Under the pieces are notes generated by a model. That model saw only the letters and a program-made list of their open reading frames with translations. It ran no database searches and was not told the origin of the DNA. Of a stretch of DNA of 64,000 nt, positions 23,024 through 34,400 are shown piece by piece. The stretch comes from Closterium sp. NIES-65 (taxonomy: Eukaryota > Streptophyta > Zygnematophyceae > Desmidiales > Closteriaceae): assembly GCA_948144175.1 (NCBI GenBank), contig CANXME010000238.1, forward strand, positions 1 to 64,000. Reading direction: 5' to 3'. Positions within the stretch are counted from its first letter, which is position 1. Every line of letters starts with the position of its first letter. The position numbers were made by a program, and so were the translations under genes.

Positions 23024-24480
23024 TCTGGCGCTGTTGCTGGTGTGTCTGTCGCAATCGCTGTTGCTGCTGCTGCTGCTGCTGTTGCTGGTGCTGGTGGAAT
23101 GGGTGTTGCTGGTGCTGCAGAGCATCCCAACAAGGGGAACGACCGAGCTGCAGCGGTAGACGCAGTGGCAGTGGGACCTGCGGGCGTAGCAGCAGAATGA
23201 AGGCCCGGATTGGGCAAGCTGGAGGGGGTTCGCCAGGGGGAGGGCGCAGGGCGCGGCGGGTTGATGTTTTGCAGCACGGCGGCGAGGCGGGAGGAGAGGT
23301 CCGGGTGGCGCCGAGGCAGCTTGCACCGGGGCGGAGCGGAGGGAGGGACGGCGGAAGGCCCCCTGAGCCCGCCCACTCCTATATCACCCCCGAAGGAGGG
23401 CGAGGGGCGCTGGGCGGGGGAGGACCGCTGTGGGGGAGAGGGACGGGCATGGACGGCGGAGGGAGTGCTGGCAGGTAAGCTCAACTGGAGAAAATCCTGC
23501 TGATGCTGCGTAATATTGCCTGGATCGTAATATTGCCTTTGCTGCTGCGACTGCGGCTGCGGCTGCTGCTGCGACTGTTGCAGCGGCGTCAGCAACTGAT
23601 TCTGCGGTTCCTCCTGCTCTGGCGGAAGCAACTGCGCCCTCAGTGCTTGCTCACGCTGCACCTGCTCCCAGTGGCCCCTCGCGATCTGAAAAGTCGCTGG
23701 CGCTGTCGCCGCGAACAGAGTGTCCGAAGCTTCCTCGAAGGTCAGAACCTGCGAACCGGAACCATCAGGCTGCAATTCGCGCAGAACGGAAGCTGACGTG
23801 GCAGACAAACCTTGTTCTGATCCCCGCTCAGCATTCCGAGGTGGATCAGGAAGCCACGTGGACGGATCAGCTTGCTCTGACAGGCACGTGTCTAAACTGC
23901 TGGCTGCAAGAACGTTTCCTGCGTTCGGGACATACCTCGCCCCCGGACGCAAAAATTCAACCCTTTCTACTCCGCCGTCCTCAGGCGCGGCAGTGTCATG
24001 GCTATGGCTCACGCCACTGAAGTCCCACGCATCTATAAAATCCGCAAAACTCGTTATAATCGCATCTGCTTCACCGAATCCATCCATACACGCCTCGCAC
24101 CTCTCTGTTTGTCGTACAGGATCTACGCCATCCGAATCTGGTGGAGTCCCCCTCGCCGTCAGATCTCCAAGTAAATCATCCAACCGCAATTTCGGACTAA
24201 CTTCGACTCGGTTATCGGGATCATCGCGTATGCGAACACAGTTTGCGTTAGCATCTCCTGTATACGCATCACCTATCGGAGCATCATCGCGTATCAGGAA
24301 CGCGAGTGACGGATCTAAGGTTGTAATCGGCAACTCCAGGAAACCTTGCGTCTGCAAGTGAGGGTCGTCGCTGGAAAGCGGAGGATGAGGCAGAAGGGCT
24401 TCGTCGAACGACAGCCAATGCTCAACGTCCGCTGGCGCCAAGTCATCAGCGACTAAGACTGTGACCGGCTCGCCGCTCAT
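19869..24480 (-). CDS. GRAS-family transcriptional regulator, copy B (3 exons)
   Basis: Exons 24480-22543, 21636-21478 and 21020-19869, phase 0 throughout, give 1082 aa. The architecture is the same as copy A: acidic N-terminus ([20 protein letters not shown]), Gln- and Ala-rich middle, then GRAS. The VHIID-type motif is [20 protein letters not shown], again without the Asp. The Gly-rich insert after it is shorter than in A. The PFYRE, RVER and SAW motifs are intact. Intron 1 is swollen by a 19-bp minisatellite and holds an eEF1A fragment; intron 2 holds an 18-bp minisatellite. It is probably expressed from the conserved upstream block near 24590. Confidence 0.85.
21048..21215. repeat. 18-bp minisatellite in GRAS B intron 2
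   Basis: About nine units related to cataaatgggatgcatgg. Diverged atggg(a/g)tg repeats occupy the same intron in copies A (16460-16515) and C (27530-27600), so expansion differs between copies. Confidence 0.85.
21738..21850 (-). pseudogene. fragment of elongation factor 1-alpha coding sequence
   Basis: On the minus strand this reads [20 protein letters not shown] then GFDGDNMIE, the well-known eEF1A segment (family form [31 protein letters not shown]). It is preceded by C-N-L-T-D-V and an in-frame stop. About 35 codons remain, in intron 1 of GRAS copy B. Copies A and C lack it at this place. It is a captured or retrocopied remnant without function as a protein. Confidence 0.85.
21978..22308. 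repeat. 19-bp minisatellite in GRAS B intron 1
   Basis: About 17 units of cttggcatggcttgtgttc, with minor variants (ctcct, attgg), in intron 1 of copy B. It produces long open frames on both strands that are not genes. Confidence 0.9.
22309..22402. repeat. 29-bp tandem repeat, 3 copies
   Basis: Three copies of a unit containing gcagctcttgctcaacaatg adjoin the 19-bp array. Single copies occur in intron 1 of GRAS A (about 16910) and C (about 28627). Confidence 0.8.
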
Positions 24481-24649
24481 GACTGCGTGACAGAATGTTT
24501 AGCAGCGGTCGGATGTTGCAGGTTATAAGCAGCAGGTTGTATCCCATACGAGACGATCGGCAGGGAAGGAACGAACTTACGCCTACGTGATCAGTTATGG
24601 AGGGAGTTTGCCAAACTAACCTATGGTATGAAAGCAAGCAAGCGGAACG

Positions 24650-25600
24650 CGGGCAAGGAAAAAAAATAAACCCCATCGCGAACGGCATGCCGGTCGCGTT
24701 GGGGTTTAGTTTTTTTCTGCCTGCGGTCAGCTTGCCAGCTCATTCCTCCAACAGGTTTCCTCCAACACGGGGAGTTGGAGGAAAGGTTTCCTCCAGCACC
24801 CGTAGGAGCTGAAAGGTGCATGGAGATGTGGGGGCATGGGGTCGAAAAAGCTGCATTTGTGTGAGGACGCGGCACCTCTAGGGAAATTGTCAGGATCGGT
24901 GGGGGATCGGGGCCTCACACCGGTTTAGGCACATCGATCCGCATACCGATGTGTGTCCACACTGCAGATTTGCAATCGCCTGGACACACCGAGCCACAGG
25001 TGACAGGATCGAAAATACATGGGGCAAAATTGCCCGATCTCCACAATTTCACGATCGATGTGTGGGCGTTGGCACATCGATCGTGCGAGCCAGAGGTGCC
25101 ACCATTTTGGGCACCAATTTACTGTACACCTGCGAGGTAGGGCGAAGACGGATACCAGCCTGTTGGCGATGTCGCGATTTCACTGTACAGAGCTGGATAG
25201 ATCCCCACTCAGGATCGATCGTGGCTTCCTCCCTAGAGGTGCCGCGTCCTGAATTCGCGAGGTGTGCATCCCAAGCCAACTTGGGATTCCCAAGGTTCCC
25301 TGGTAGTTTCTTTCATACGAGCAGGAACAGTAAAACACGGGCGAATCCGCGACCGCTTCCGCGTGCTCGCGGAAGCGATCTGCCTGCGGGCAAGAAAAAA
25401 AACTAAAACCCATCCGGAAGGCACGCGGCTCGGGAGGCATCCACCCTAAAATTTTAGGGTTGAGGCTCCCGAACGGCATGCCGGTCGCGATGGGGAATAG
25501 TTTTTTTTGCCCCCGGGCAGACAGCTTCCGCCGGCTCCGCGTCCTGGTGGAAACGACTTCCACCAGGAGGGGCACCTGGTGGATTCGAATCCACCAGGGC
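24650..25600. repeat. island of nested hairpins in the GRAS B-C spacer
   Basis: At least eight inverted repeats lie within about 950 bp. They include 24651-24728 (arms related by AAACCCCATCGCGA), 24756-24784 (11-bp arms), 24864-25250 (21-bp arms), 25050-25085 (13-bp arms), 25354-25377 (10-bp arms), 25381-25520 (long imperfect, centre ACCCTAAAATTTTAGGGT), 25542-25568 (11-bp arms) and 25575-25598 (24-bp perfect palindrome). The first and sixth share CGGCATGCCGGTCGCG. The A-B spacer lacks all of this, so the island is an insertion or expansion after duplication. No coding frame is recognised. Confidence 0.8.
24864..25250. mobile_element. 387-bp element with 21-bp perfect terminal inverted repeats
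   Basis: AGGACGCGGCACCTCTAGGGA at 24864-24884 is exactly complementary to 25230-25250. The interior holds a second strong hairpin at 25050-25085 (CACGATCGATGTG arms). No clear target duplication is visible, so the superfamily cannot be named. It could also be one arm pair of the larger hairpin island. Confidence 0.5.
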
Positions 25601-26226
25601 TCGGATGGACTCCCGGAAAGTGATGAATTCCGGAGGTGTGAATCACGGTTAAGAACTATGCTTCGTTTGACACGTACAACACTACCGAGCAGAATATGTT
25701 GGTTGACCCAGGCTAATGCTGGAAAACATCAGTTTCTTTGCCATTTGCACTAAACACAAATGCTTGTCCATTTGACATCAAATGTTTGGTCAAGTCATTC
25801 CAATACATAATTGAAGAGTTTTTGGAGTTGCTCGAAGGATCAGTTGTGGCAGCTTGCTTATCACAGAACCCTGTCATAGGCTGGCTTACAGCATGGGTTA
25901 TGAACACACTCAAAAGGGGGTTCCCACAAGGAAAAAGGGGAGGAGGCAAGATGAACAGCCACAAGCAAATGCAAAACGTTAAGCACGAGAAACAAGTGCA
26001 AAAATAGGGCAAGACGGTTCGAATGCAGGAATGTGGAGATTAAGAGGCACATCAACCGGCCCGGACCTACCATACCCTGGTTTGATAAGTCCCGTCTTCC
26101 TGAACGCGATGCTGACCTTGCCATTGCCCCTCAAAGTTGCGGATCAGAGCACTTTGGATCGCAGATTCATCTCCACACGGTTACAAAGATCATTGGGGCG
26201 CTGCAGCTTTTAACACTGCCTCCAAG

Positions 26227-29200
26227 CTATTTCCAGGCGGCCACGAAGATCAAGGGCACGCCGCGCCAGCTGAGCTGCAGGGCGCCGCTCTCACCATGCA
26301 CTTCCAGCCGGAACCTCTTGTCCCTCCCCTCCGTGGCCTCCCTCCCAGCCGCCACTGTGTCCGGCCCTATCGGCACCGGCTCCAGCCCCACCGCTCTCAT
26401 CCGATGCACCCATTTCTCGAGCCGCTCCGACCGCAGCCACCTGTTCATGCCCTCGCATGCGACTCCATTTATAAAGTCCCGCGCCAGGATGCTTTCCACG
26501 ATGAAGCGTGACGTGGTGGAGTGTGGCATGGAAGCATCAAACGACTCGACACACGCCGCGAAGTTGGCGAATGCGGCGTGGAAGCGCGAGAGAAAGAAGG
26601 GGCCGTTGGCGTCGAGATCAATGTCTACCTGCAGGAGGAGCAGCGGGCGCAGGTCGCGGATCCACTTGAGAATCGTGTTGCGGGGGTTGGAGCGAAGCAC
26701 TGTGTCGTCTGGGAAGACCATGAGGCCCCAATTGGCCAGGACCACTACCTCCTCGCCCTCATCCACCTCCACTTGTGATGGGTGGAAGTCGTGCAGGTTT
26801 GTTCCTATGCCGTGGAACGACATGGAGAGCCCGAGCATTGATGCAACCTGCTCCAGGTACCGCCCCCCCAGATGCACCAGGCCCGTCGGATTTTCCTCCA
26901 CTTTGACGATCCCGAAATCAACGGCTGTGATTTTCACGTGGGCCATGGGGCGGGGCGGGGGGGTAGCGTGTAAAAGAGGTGTGGGGGGGGTTGTGGGGTG
27001 CGTGCTAGCACTGCTGCCGCTCCTGTTGCCGCTGCTGGTGGAGCTATTGCTGCTTGCCACAGGTGCATCCCCATTGGTGGCAGCAGCACGGGAGGGGGGG
27101 GTGGGGGGAAAGTGGGCAGCGAGGCGCAAGAAGATGTTGACCCAGTGCGGCCCGCCGTAGAATCCCATGGCTATGATGTGCAGCCGCCGCCGCCGCACGG
27201 AGTGGCCGGCAGAGGCCGGGGCAGAGGCAGGGAATGAGGCAGGCTGTGGAGGTGGAGCAGGGGCGTGCGGAGTGTGTGGGTGGGTGGCAGGGGAATGGGG
27301 AGCATGGCCGTGGGTGGTGGTGTGTGTGGGGCGGCTCTGTGTGTGTGAGTGTGTGTGCGGGTGTGTGTGTGCATGTGGGCGTGGGTGTGTGCGCGCGTGT
27401 GCGTGTGGTTGGTGGGTGAATGCGTGAACAATTTCGTGCACGGCTGCAATGTTGGCGAGGTGCATGAATGTCGGCATCCCATGCTCGCTGCCGTGGCCCA
27501 TCGCTGCCATCAAATCCTGCTCACATGGAATGTGGGATGGATGGGATGGATGGGAGGCATGGGATGGAAGGGATGGATGGGATGTATGGGTCGTACGGCG
27601 TGCATGGGGCACATGACATGCAGTGGACACGTGGCATGCATCGGCCACATGGCATGACATGTGGGGGAGGGGGGAGAGGGGGAGTGGGGAAGGTGGGGAG
27701 GTGGAGAAGATGGGGAGAGGGGAAGGTGGTGAGGTGGGGAAGATGGGGAGAGGGGAAGGTGGGGAGTGCGGAAAGGATGTACCTGAAGGGTGACTTTCAA
27801 GGGGGCTTGCCAGCGAGTGAGCGCGGTGCCATCCATGCGCGCCTGCAGCGCCTCCAGCGCGTGGAAGGCAATGCGCTGCAGCGTGTCCCCCCCCGCTGCC
27901 GCCTCCCTCCGCACCTGCCGCATGAACTGCCGCCACCGCACCTGGTGGGGTAGGGGTTTGGTACGAAAGAGTGGGGATGGGTCAGATATTGATGAGACAT
28001 CCAAGTGCCTTTCAATACGAGCACCTGGTGCTTGAAGTGCCGCCAGCGCACCTGGTGGGGTAGGGGTTTGGTGGAAGGGAAGGGATGATTCGCCAGTGTA
28101 GCGACATCAGGGCGTTTGGACAGGACAACATGGCGCATGCAGTCCCACCACCGCACCTGGTGGGTAGGGGCGGGGCAAGGGAGGCAGGGAGAAGGCCGGG
28201 AAGGGGAGAAGGAAGGAATGGGGGGGAATGAAGACAAGGGGAGAGGTGTGTGAGTGAGCAGATCCCTTTGGCTCCAGCTTGCACGCGAGTGCGCCTGGTG
28301 AGGGTTGAGCTGGGGAGGAAGTGAGGTGGGGGAGAGGATGAAATGAGGTGCGGAATGGGAGGAAGTGAGATGGGGGAGGGGATGAAATCAGGTGCGGAAT
28401 GGGAGGAAGTGAGATGGGGGAGGGGATGAAATCAGGTGCGGAAAGGGAAGAAGTGAGGTGGGGGAGGGTGGGGGAGGGGATGAAATGAGGTGCGGAATGG
28501 GAAGAAGTGAGGTGGGGATGGGGATGAAATGAGGTGGGGGAAGGGATGAAATGAGGTGGGGAGGGGATGAAATGAGATAGGGGAGGGGAAGAAGAAAGGA
28601 GGAGAACAAGACTTGAAGTAGTGCACTGCAACTCTTGCTCAACCATGCATCAGCAGGAGACAACGAACACAAGCCATGCCTTGCTTGACTAGGCAGCCCA
28701 CTCCCCACTCCACACAAGCCATGCCTGGTTCTGGACTATTCATCCCACCCCCCACTTGACACACGCCCCACGCACCGAGTCACCAACGGCCATGGCTTCA
28801 GCGAGAGCCATGAGCTGTTGCTTCAGCATGCCCTCCCTCGCGCCACATACGGACTGCGGCAGCATGCCCGACACATCCACTCGCAGGGGCCTCTCGGGGC
28901 CAAATGCAGCAACGTGGGGAACGGGGAGGGCCGCCCTGCTTGCTGCGCGGTTATCTGCCCTGTCCAGGGCCGTGCTTGAAGGGTTGCTGTGCGCCGTACG
29001 GAGGCAAATTCTGTCAAGTGCATTGCTGTCCGCATTGTTCCGTGCTGCTGCTGCTGCTGCTCCTGCTGCTGCTGCTGCTCCTGCCTCCTGCTGCTGCTGC
29101 AGCAGCTGATGCTGATTCTGCCACTGCAAATTTCTCTCCTGCTGTCGCTGCGGCGGGAGCTGCAGTGGTTGCAGCTCATGACAATTCTCTTGTTGCGAAT

Positions 29201-29435
29201 AGTATGCTGGCCATTGCACTCGCTGGTCATATCCATAAGCAGCAGCGTCGCTCGTGCGAGCAGCAGAGGAGGGCAGTGTAGAGCCCATAAAAGAACGCGC
29301 GCCTCCCCGACATTCACCAACCACGAGCCTGCTCGCTGGCGCCTGTAAAGAGGACACTGCGGAAGCTACTGCTGCTGCTGCTACTGCTGCTGTTCTTGCT
29401 GTTGCTTGTGCGACTACTCCTGGTGCTGGTGGAAT

Positions 29436-29471
<36 letters not shown>

Positions 29472-30989
29472 GGAGGATGCCAGCACAGGAAACGACTGAG
29501 CTGCAGTGGTAGACGCAGTGGCAGCGGGAGCTGCAGGCGAGGTGGGAGCTGCGGGCGTGGCAGGAGAAGGAAGGCCCGGCTTGGGCGAGAAGGGGAGGGG
29601 TTGCCCAGGGAAGGGCGCAAGGCGGGGGGGGTTGATGTTTTGCAGCACGGCGGCGAGGCGGGAGGAGAGGTCCGGTGGGCGCCGAGGCAGCTTGCGCGGG
29701 GGCAGAGCGGAGGGAGGGTCGGCGGAAGGCCCTCTGAGTCCACCCACTCCTATATCACCGCCGAGGAAAGGAGAGGGGCGCTGGGCGGGGGAGGAGCGAT
29801 GGGGCGGAGAGGGACGGGCATGGATGGCGGAGGGGAAAGGATGCGTGCTGGCGGGTATGCTAGACTGACGGGGTCCCTGCTGCTGCTGCTCCTGCTCGCC
29901 TGAATCGTGGTCTCGCCTTTGCTGCTGCGACTGCTGCTTCTTCTGCTGCAGCGACTGCTGGTGCGACTGCTGGTGCGACTGCTGGTGCGACTGTTGCTGC
30001 GACTGCTGCTGCGACTGTCGCTGCGACTGCTGCTCCGACTGCTGCTGCGACTGTTGCTGTGACTGCTGCTGCTTCCGCTGCTGCGACTGTTGCGGCGTTA
30101 GCAGCAGATTCTGCGCTTCCTCCTGTTCTGGCAACAGCAGCTGCGCCCTGTGTGCTTGCTCACGCTGCCCCTGCTCCCAGTGCCCCCTCGCGATCTGAAA
30201 AGTCGCTGGCGCTGTCGCCGCGAAGAGCCTGTCCGAAGATTCCTCGAAGGTCAGCACCTGCGAACTGGAACCATCAAGCTGCAATGCGCGCAGAACGGAT
30301 GCTGACGTGGCAGACAAACCTTGTTCTAATTCCCCCTCTGCATTCCGAGGTGGATCAGGAAGCCACGTGGACGGACCAGCCTGTTCTGGCAGGCATGTGT
30401 CTAAACTGCTGGCTGCAAAAACGTTTCCTGCGTCCGGGACATACCTCGTCCCCAGACGCAAAAATTCGACCCTCTCTACTCGGCCATCCTCGGGCGTGGC
30501 AGAGCCATGGCTATGGTTCACGCCGCTTGAGTCGCGCGTATCGACGAAATCCGCGAAGCTTGTTATAATCGGACATGCTTCACCGGATCCATCCGTACAC
30601 GCCTCGCGCGTGTCTGTTTGTCGTATGATATCTCCGCCATCCGAAGCAGGTAGAGTCCACCTCTCCGTGAGCCCTCCGAATAGATAATCCAATCGCAGTT
30701 CTGGACTAACTTCGCCCTGGTTAGCGGGAGCATCGCGTGTAGGAGCATTGTCTGCGTTAGTGTCTCCTATATACGCATCAACTACAGGAGCATGGTCGTC
30801 TGTCAAGAAAGCGAGTGACGGATCTGAGGGAATAAACGGTAAATCTGAGAAAAGTTGCGTCAGCGAATGAGAGTCGTCGCTGGAAGGCGGAGGATGAGGC
30901 AGAACGGCTTCGTCGAACAACAGCCAGTGCTCAACATCCGCTAGCGCCACGTCATCAGCAACGGAGACTGTGAACGGCTCGCTGCTCAT
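26227..30989 (-). CDS. GRAS-family transcriptional regulator, copy C (3 exons)
   Basis: Exons 30989-28776, 27941-27783 and 27516-26227 give 1220 aa. The ATG giving MSSEPFTVSVADD was chosen by homology to A and B; an upstream in-frame ATG at 31004 would add five residues. It is the longest copy, with a Gln/Ser stretch coded by repeated (CTGCTGCGA)n-type triplets near 29890-30090 and Ala tracts. The VHIID-type motif is LHIIAMGFYGGPHWVNIF, also lacking the Asp, and a His-rich insert (about 27350-27420) precedes it. PFYRE, RVER ([18 protein letters not shown]) and SAW motifs are present. It is head-to-head with the gene at 31479. Extra copies of its exon 2 acceptor edge lie in intron 1. Confidence 0.85.
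28029..28163 (-). repeat. two extra copies of the GRAS C exon 2 5' edge
   Basis: On the minus strand, ccaccag|GTGCGGTGG ([10 protein letters not shown]) starts real exon 2 at 27941. Related copies follow at about 28029-28056 (VRWRHFKHQV) and 28130-28163 (VRWWDCMRHV), each behind cccaccag. Both lie upstream in intron 1. Confidence 0.75.
28312..28590. repeat. about 40-bp imperfect tandem repeat in GRAS C intron 1
   Basis: Repeated gaagtgag(a/g)tgggggagg and gatgaaat(c/g)aggtgcgg blocks. A single related block sits at the same place in copy B (21887-21925). Confidence 0.8.
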
Positions 30990-31478
30990 GTCTACGTGAC
31001 GCATACTATCGTAGCGGACGGATCTTGGAAGTTAAGAAAGCAGGTTGTTCCTAAAGTCGTGCAGGCGAGACGGTTGGTGAACCAAAGAACCAAGCTATGC
31101 CTTCGTGATCAGCCAGAAGAGTTGTGTCAGAGTACAGGATGTGTCTATTCACGAGGTGGAGAACCCGATGTTTCGATTCTCCAAAGATCCCAACCCAGCC
31201 CAACCCTTCATTCCGGAAACCCCTCATTACCTTGCAATATCTACACCAAACAGTTTCTGACCCATCAAACAAGCGGGAAAACTATTCACAACCGTACAGT
31301 AGCAACTGCAACGGCAAAAAAGTACTCCAAATGGTTCCATATTTTCAGGGAATGAGCTAGGACAAGCAGCCACACTCATCCCCGACCCCAGCGAATTCCC
31401 TGGTGCCTATCGTTACGATCCCGTACAGATCTTACTTTTGCCCGAGCGTATTCGAAGCTTCGGTTTCCGACAAACCGT
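30990..31478. promoter_or_regulatory. divergent promoter region, GRAS C and the gene at 31479
   Basis: These 489 bp separate two start codons pointing apart. The GRAS-side conserved block (ttcgtgatcagcc, about 31104) lies here. No other gene is seen. Confidence 0.45.
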
Positions 31479-34400
31479 ATGGCTGCGTTAAGTAACCACG
31501 AGGGTGATCCAGGTGAAAGCTTAGACGAAACAAACCTTCGCGATGGTGACCAGTGTATTCCGGATTCGACAGAGCCGGAAGGAAGGGAGGCCGACACTAA
31601 CCAAGAGGTTACGGGCCTGGAATCTCAGAGGGATGGTCGAGACGAAGGCGCATCTGGGATGGATTCACAGCTGAACGGCGAGAAAGGAGAGAATCCCCGC
31701 CAGGATGATTCAAGCGAAGAGGTTGAGATGCAAGTCGATCAGGTCAGTTGCTATGGCTTTGAGACTGCTTCTTTGCTTGCTAACGTTATCTTTCCTGTTC
31801 CGTCCTGTGCGACACTTTAGTTCTGTATACCTCCATCATCTGGTTATTTTTATTTCTAAAATTTGGTCGTGGATTTGCATTTCCATTTTCGTTGTACGCC
31901 CCGGTCGTCATGTTTCCTCCATGGCCTCTGTCAGGTGCTGGAGGACGCGTTAGTGAGCACGTCGCAGGAGGAGGCACTGCATCTTCAAGAAGGCAAGCAT
32001 ATGAATGACCCATTAACCACGCCTTAGCTACGCCTGTTCGAGAAATTCACGTCATGGATTTGCCGTGACTTGTCAATCACGCCAGCAGTCAACTTACAAC
32101 CGGTGCTTCCTAGGCAAACATCCTTATTTCTGTTTTCAGGCCTCCTTTCGTGCTCCATGACCACGCCAGTGTCGTTCTTCAGTGCACCACGCCCTCCCTT
32201 CCCCCCCTTCGCCCCCTCCGCGGCATATCCCCTCCCCCCACTTTCCCACACGCGCCCCCCACCGCTCCCCTCCCTAACCTCCTCCTTTCTCGCTAACAGG
32301 TTGGGAGGGTGTGACGGTGGAGGTCCCTTCCGATGACGTGGCCATGCCAGACTGGCACGATGACGCCATAGACCTGACGTGGCAGAACAGCCAGCCAGTC
32401 TCGCCGCAAGGAGCTCTATCCCAGGACTTCTCACAGCTAATCTCCCAAGACATTAAGCCGGATATCCAGCCATTCGCCACCTACCCACCTGCGATGCCTC
32501 CTCCCGTGCCTGTACCCGAGCCTGCTGCCGAACCTGGAGCTGGAAGAGGACAGGAGACGAGGAGGTTTGATGCAGCTGCGGCAGGTGGTGAGGAGGAAGT
32601 GAGTGGTCCGGGAGGGGCGGAAGAAGGGGTTGAGAGGGGTGGGATGGCAGCAGCAGGCGTAGGAGGTGCAAGGGAAGCATGCACCGTTCACACTGATACT
32701 GACACTGATATTAGCACCCACGCTCACATCTCAGCCCCTGCTGATGCGGACACTGACATTAACACACACGCTCACGCGGCAGTGCACGTTGACTCTGACA
32801 TTGGGTTTGGAGGTGTGGGGGGTGAGAGTGCGTGTGGAATGCACACGCAGCCATTCTCCACGGACGCGGACACACACGCACTCCTATCGCCGGATATGCA
32901 CGGCCACCTGTCGCCCGACGTGCGCGTGCTCAGCCTGCAGCAGCATGACGAGGACAGGCGGGCTGGTTTTGATGCCCATGCCGAGGCTGTTGCCGAGGCT
33001 GTTGCCGAGGCTGATGCCGATCCTCATGCTGAAGCCAATGCCGGTGCTGGTGCGGAGGGTGGGCTGCATGGGCGTGCACAGGGACCGGAAGGCATGGATG
33101 TGCTGCAGCAGGTGTGTACCACGTGTGATGTGCAGGGATGGGCTGAGAGCTGTGGAGGGGGATGGGCTGGGGAGTTGTTGGGGGGGGTGGTGTGTGTGTG
33201 TTGGGGATGTGCAGAGGAGTGTAATGAGAGATGTTTTTATTCGAGAGCTAAATTTTGCTTTCTTCCTTGTTGGGTCTGTGCAGGCATCAGAGGAGACTGT
33301 TGAGGGAGTTTCAGTGGCAGCGGCTGTTGTTTCCGATGCAGCTACAACGGCCACAGCTGCTGCTACAGCTGCTGCTATACCTGGTGCTACACCTGATGAT
33401 ATTCCTAATGTTACTCCTAATGCTACACCTGATGCTACAGCTGATGCTACACCTGACGCTACACCCAATGCTACACCTGATGTTACACCTGCTGCTGCAG
33501 TCGCCCCTATTGCTGCTGCTTCAGCCGCTCCTCCTGAGCCTGCCACTGGCACGTTTAGCCTTCGTGCCGCTCAAGGGCCTGGTGCTGACGTGGCTGGAGT
33601 ACCCGTTGCTGACGTGGCCCGCGAGCCTGCTTCTGACATGGCGCAAGTGGAGGAGGTCCCTGCAGAGGAGGCTCGCTGGCTGGCCACTGATAGCTATGGG
33701 TCGTTCGGGTGAGCTAAGCACTCACATTGGTTGACCCTTGCATGCATTGCTGCTCGCACGCATCTCATATTGCATATTGCACTCACTCTGTTGCTCGCAT
33801 CTCATATTGCACGTTCTCTGTTGCTCGCATCTCATATTGCACGCTCTCTGTTGCTCGCATCTCATATTGCACGCTCTCTGTTGCTCGCATCTCATATTGC
33901 ACGCTCTCTGTTGCTCGCATCTCATATTGCACGCTCTCTGTTGCTCGCATCTCATATTGCACGCTCTCTGTTGCTCGCATCTCATATTGCACGCTCTCTG
34001 TTGCTCGCATCTCATATTGCACGCTCTCTGTTGCTCGCATCTAATATTGCACGCTCTCTGTTGCTCGCATCTCATATTGCACGCTCTCTGTTGCTCGTAT
34101 CTCATATTGCACGCTCTCTGTTGCTTGCATCTCATATTGCACGCTCTCTGTTGCTCGCATCTAATATTGCACGCTCTCTGTTGCTCGCATCTCATATTGC
34201 ACGCTCTCTGTTGCTCGTATCTCATATTGCACGCTCTCTGTTGCTCGCATCTCATATTGCACGCTCTCTGTTGCTCGCATCTCATATTGCACGCTCTCTG
34301 TTGCTCGTATCTCATATTGCACGCTCTCTGTTGCTCGTATCTCATATTGCACGCTCTCTGTTGCTCGCATCTCATATTGCACGCTCTCTGTTGCTCGCAT

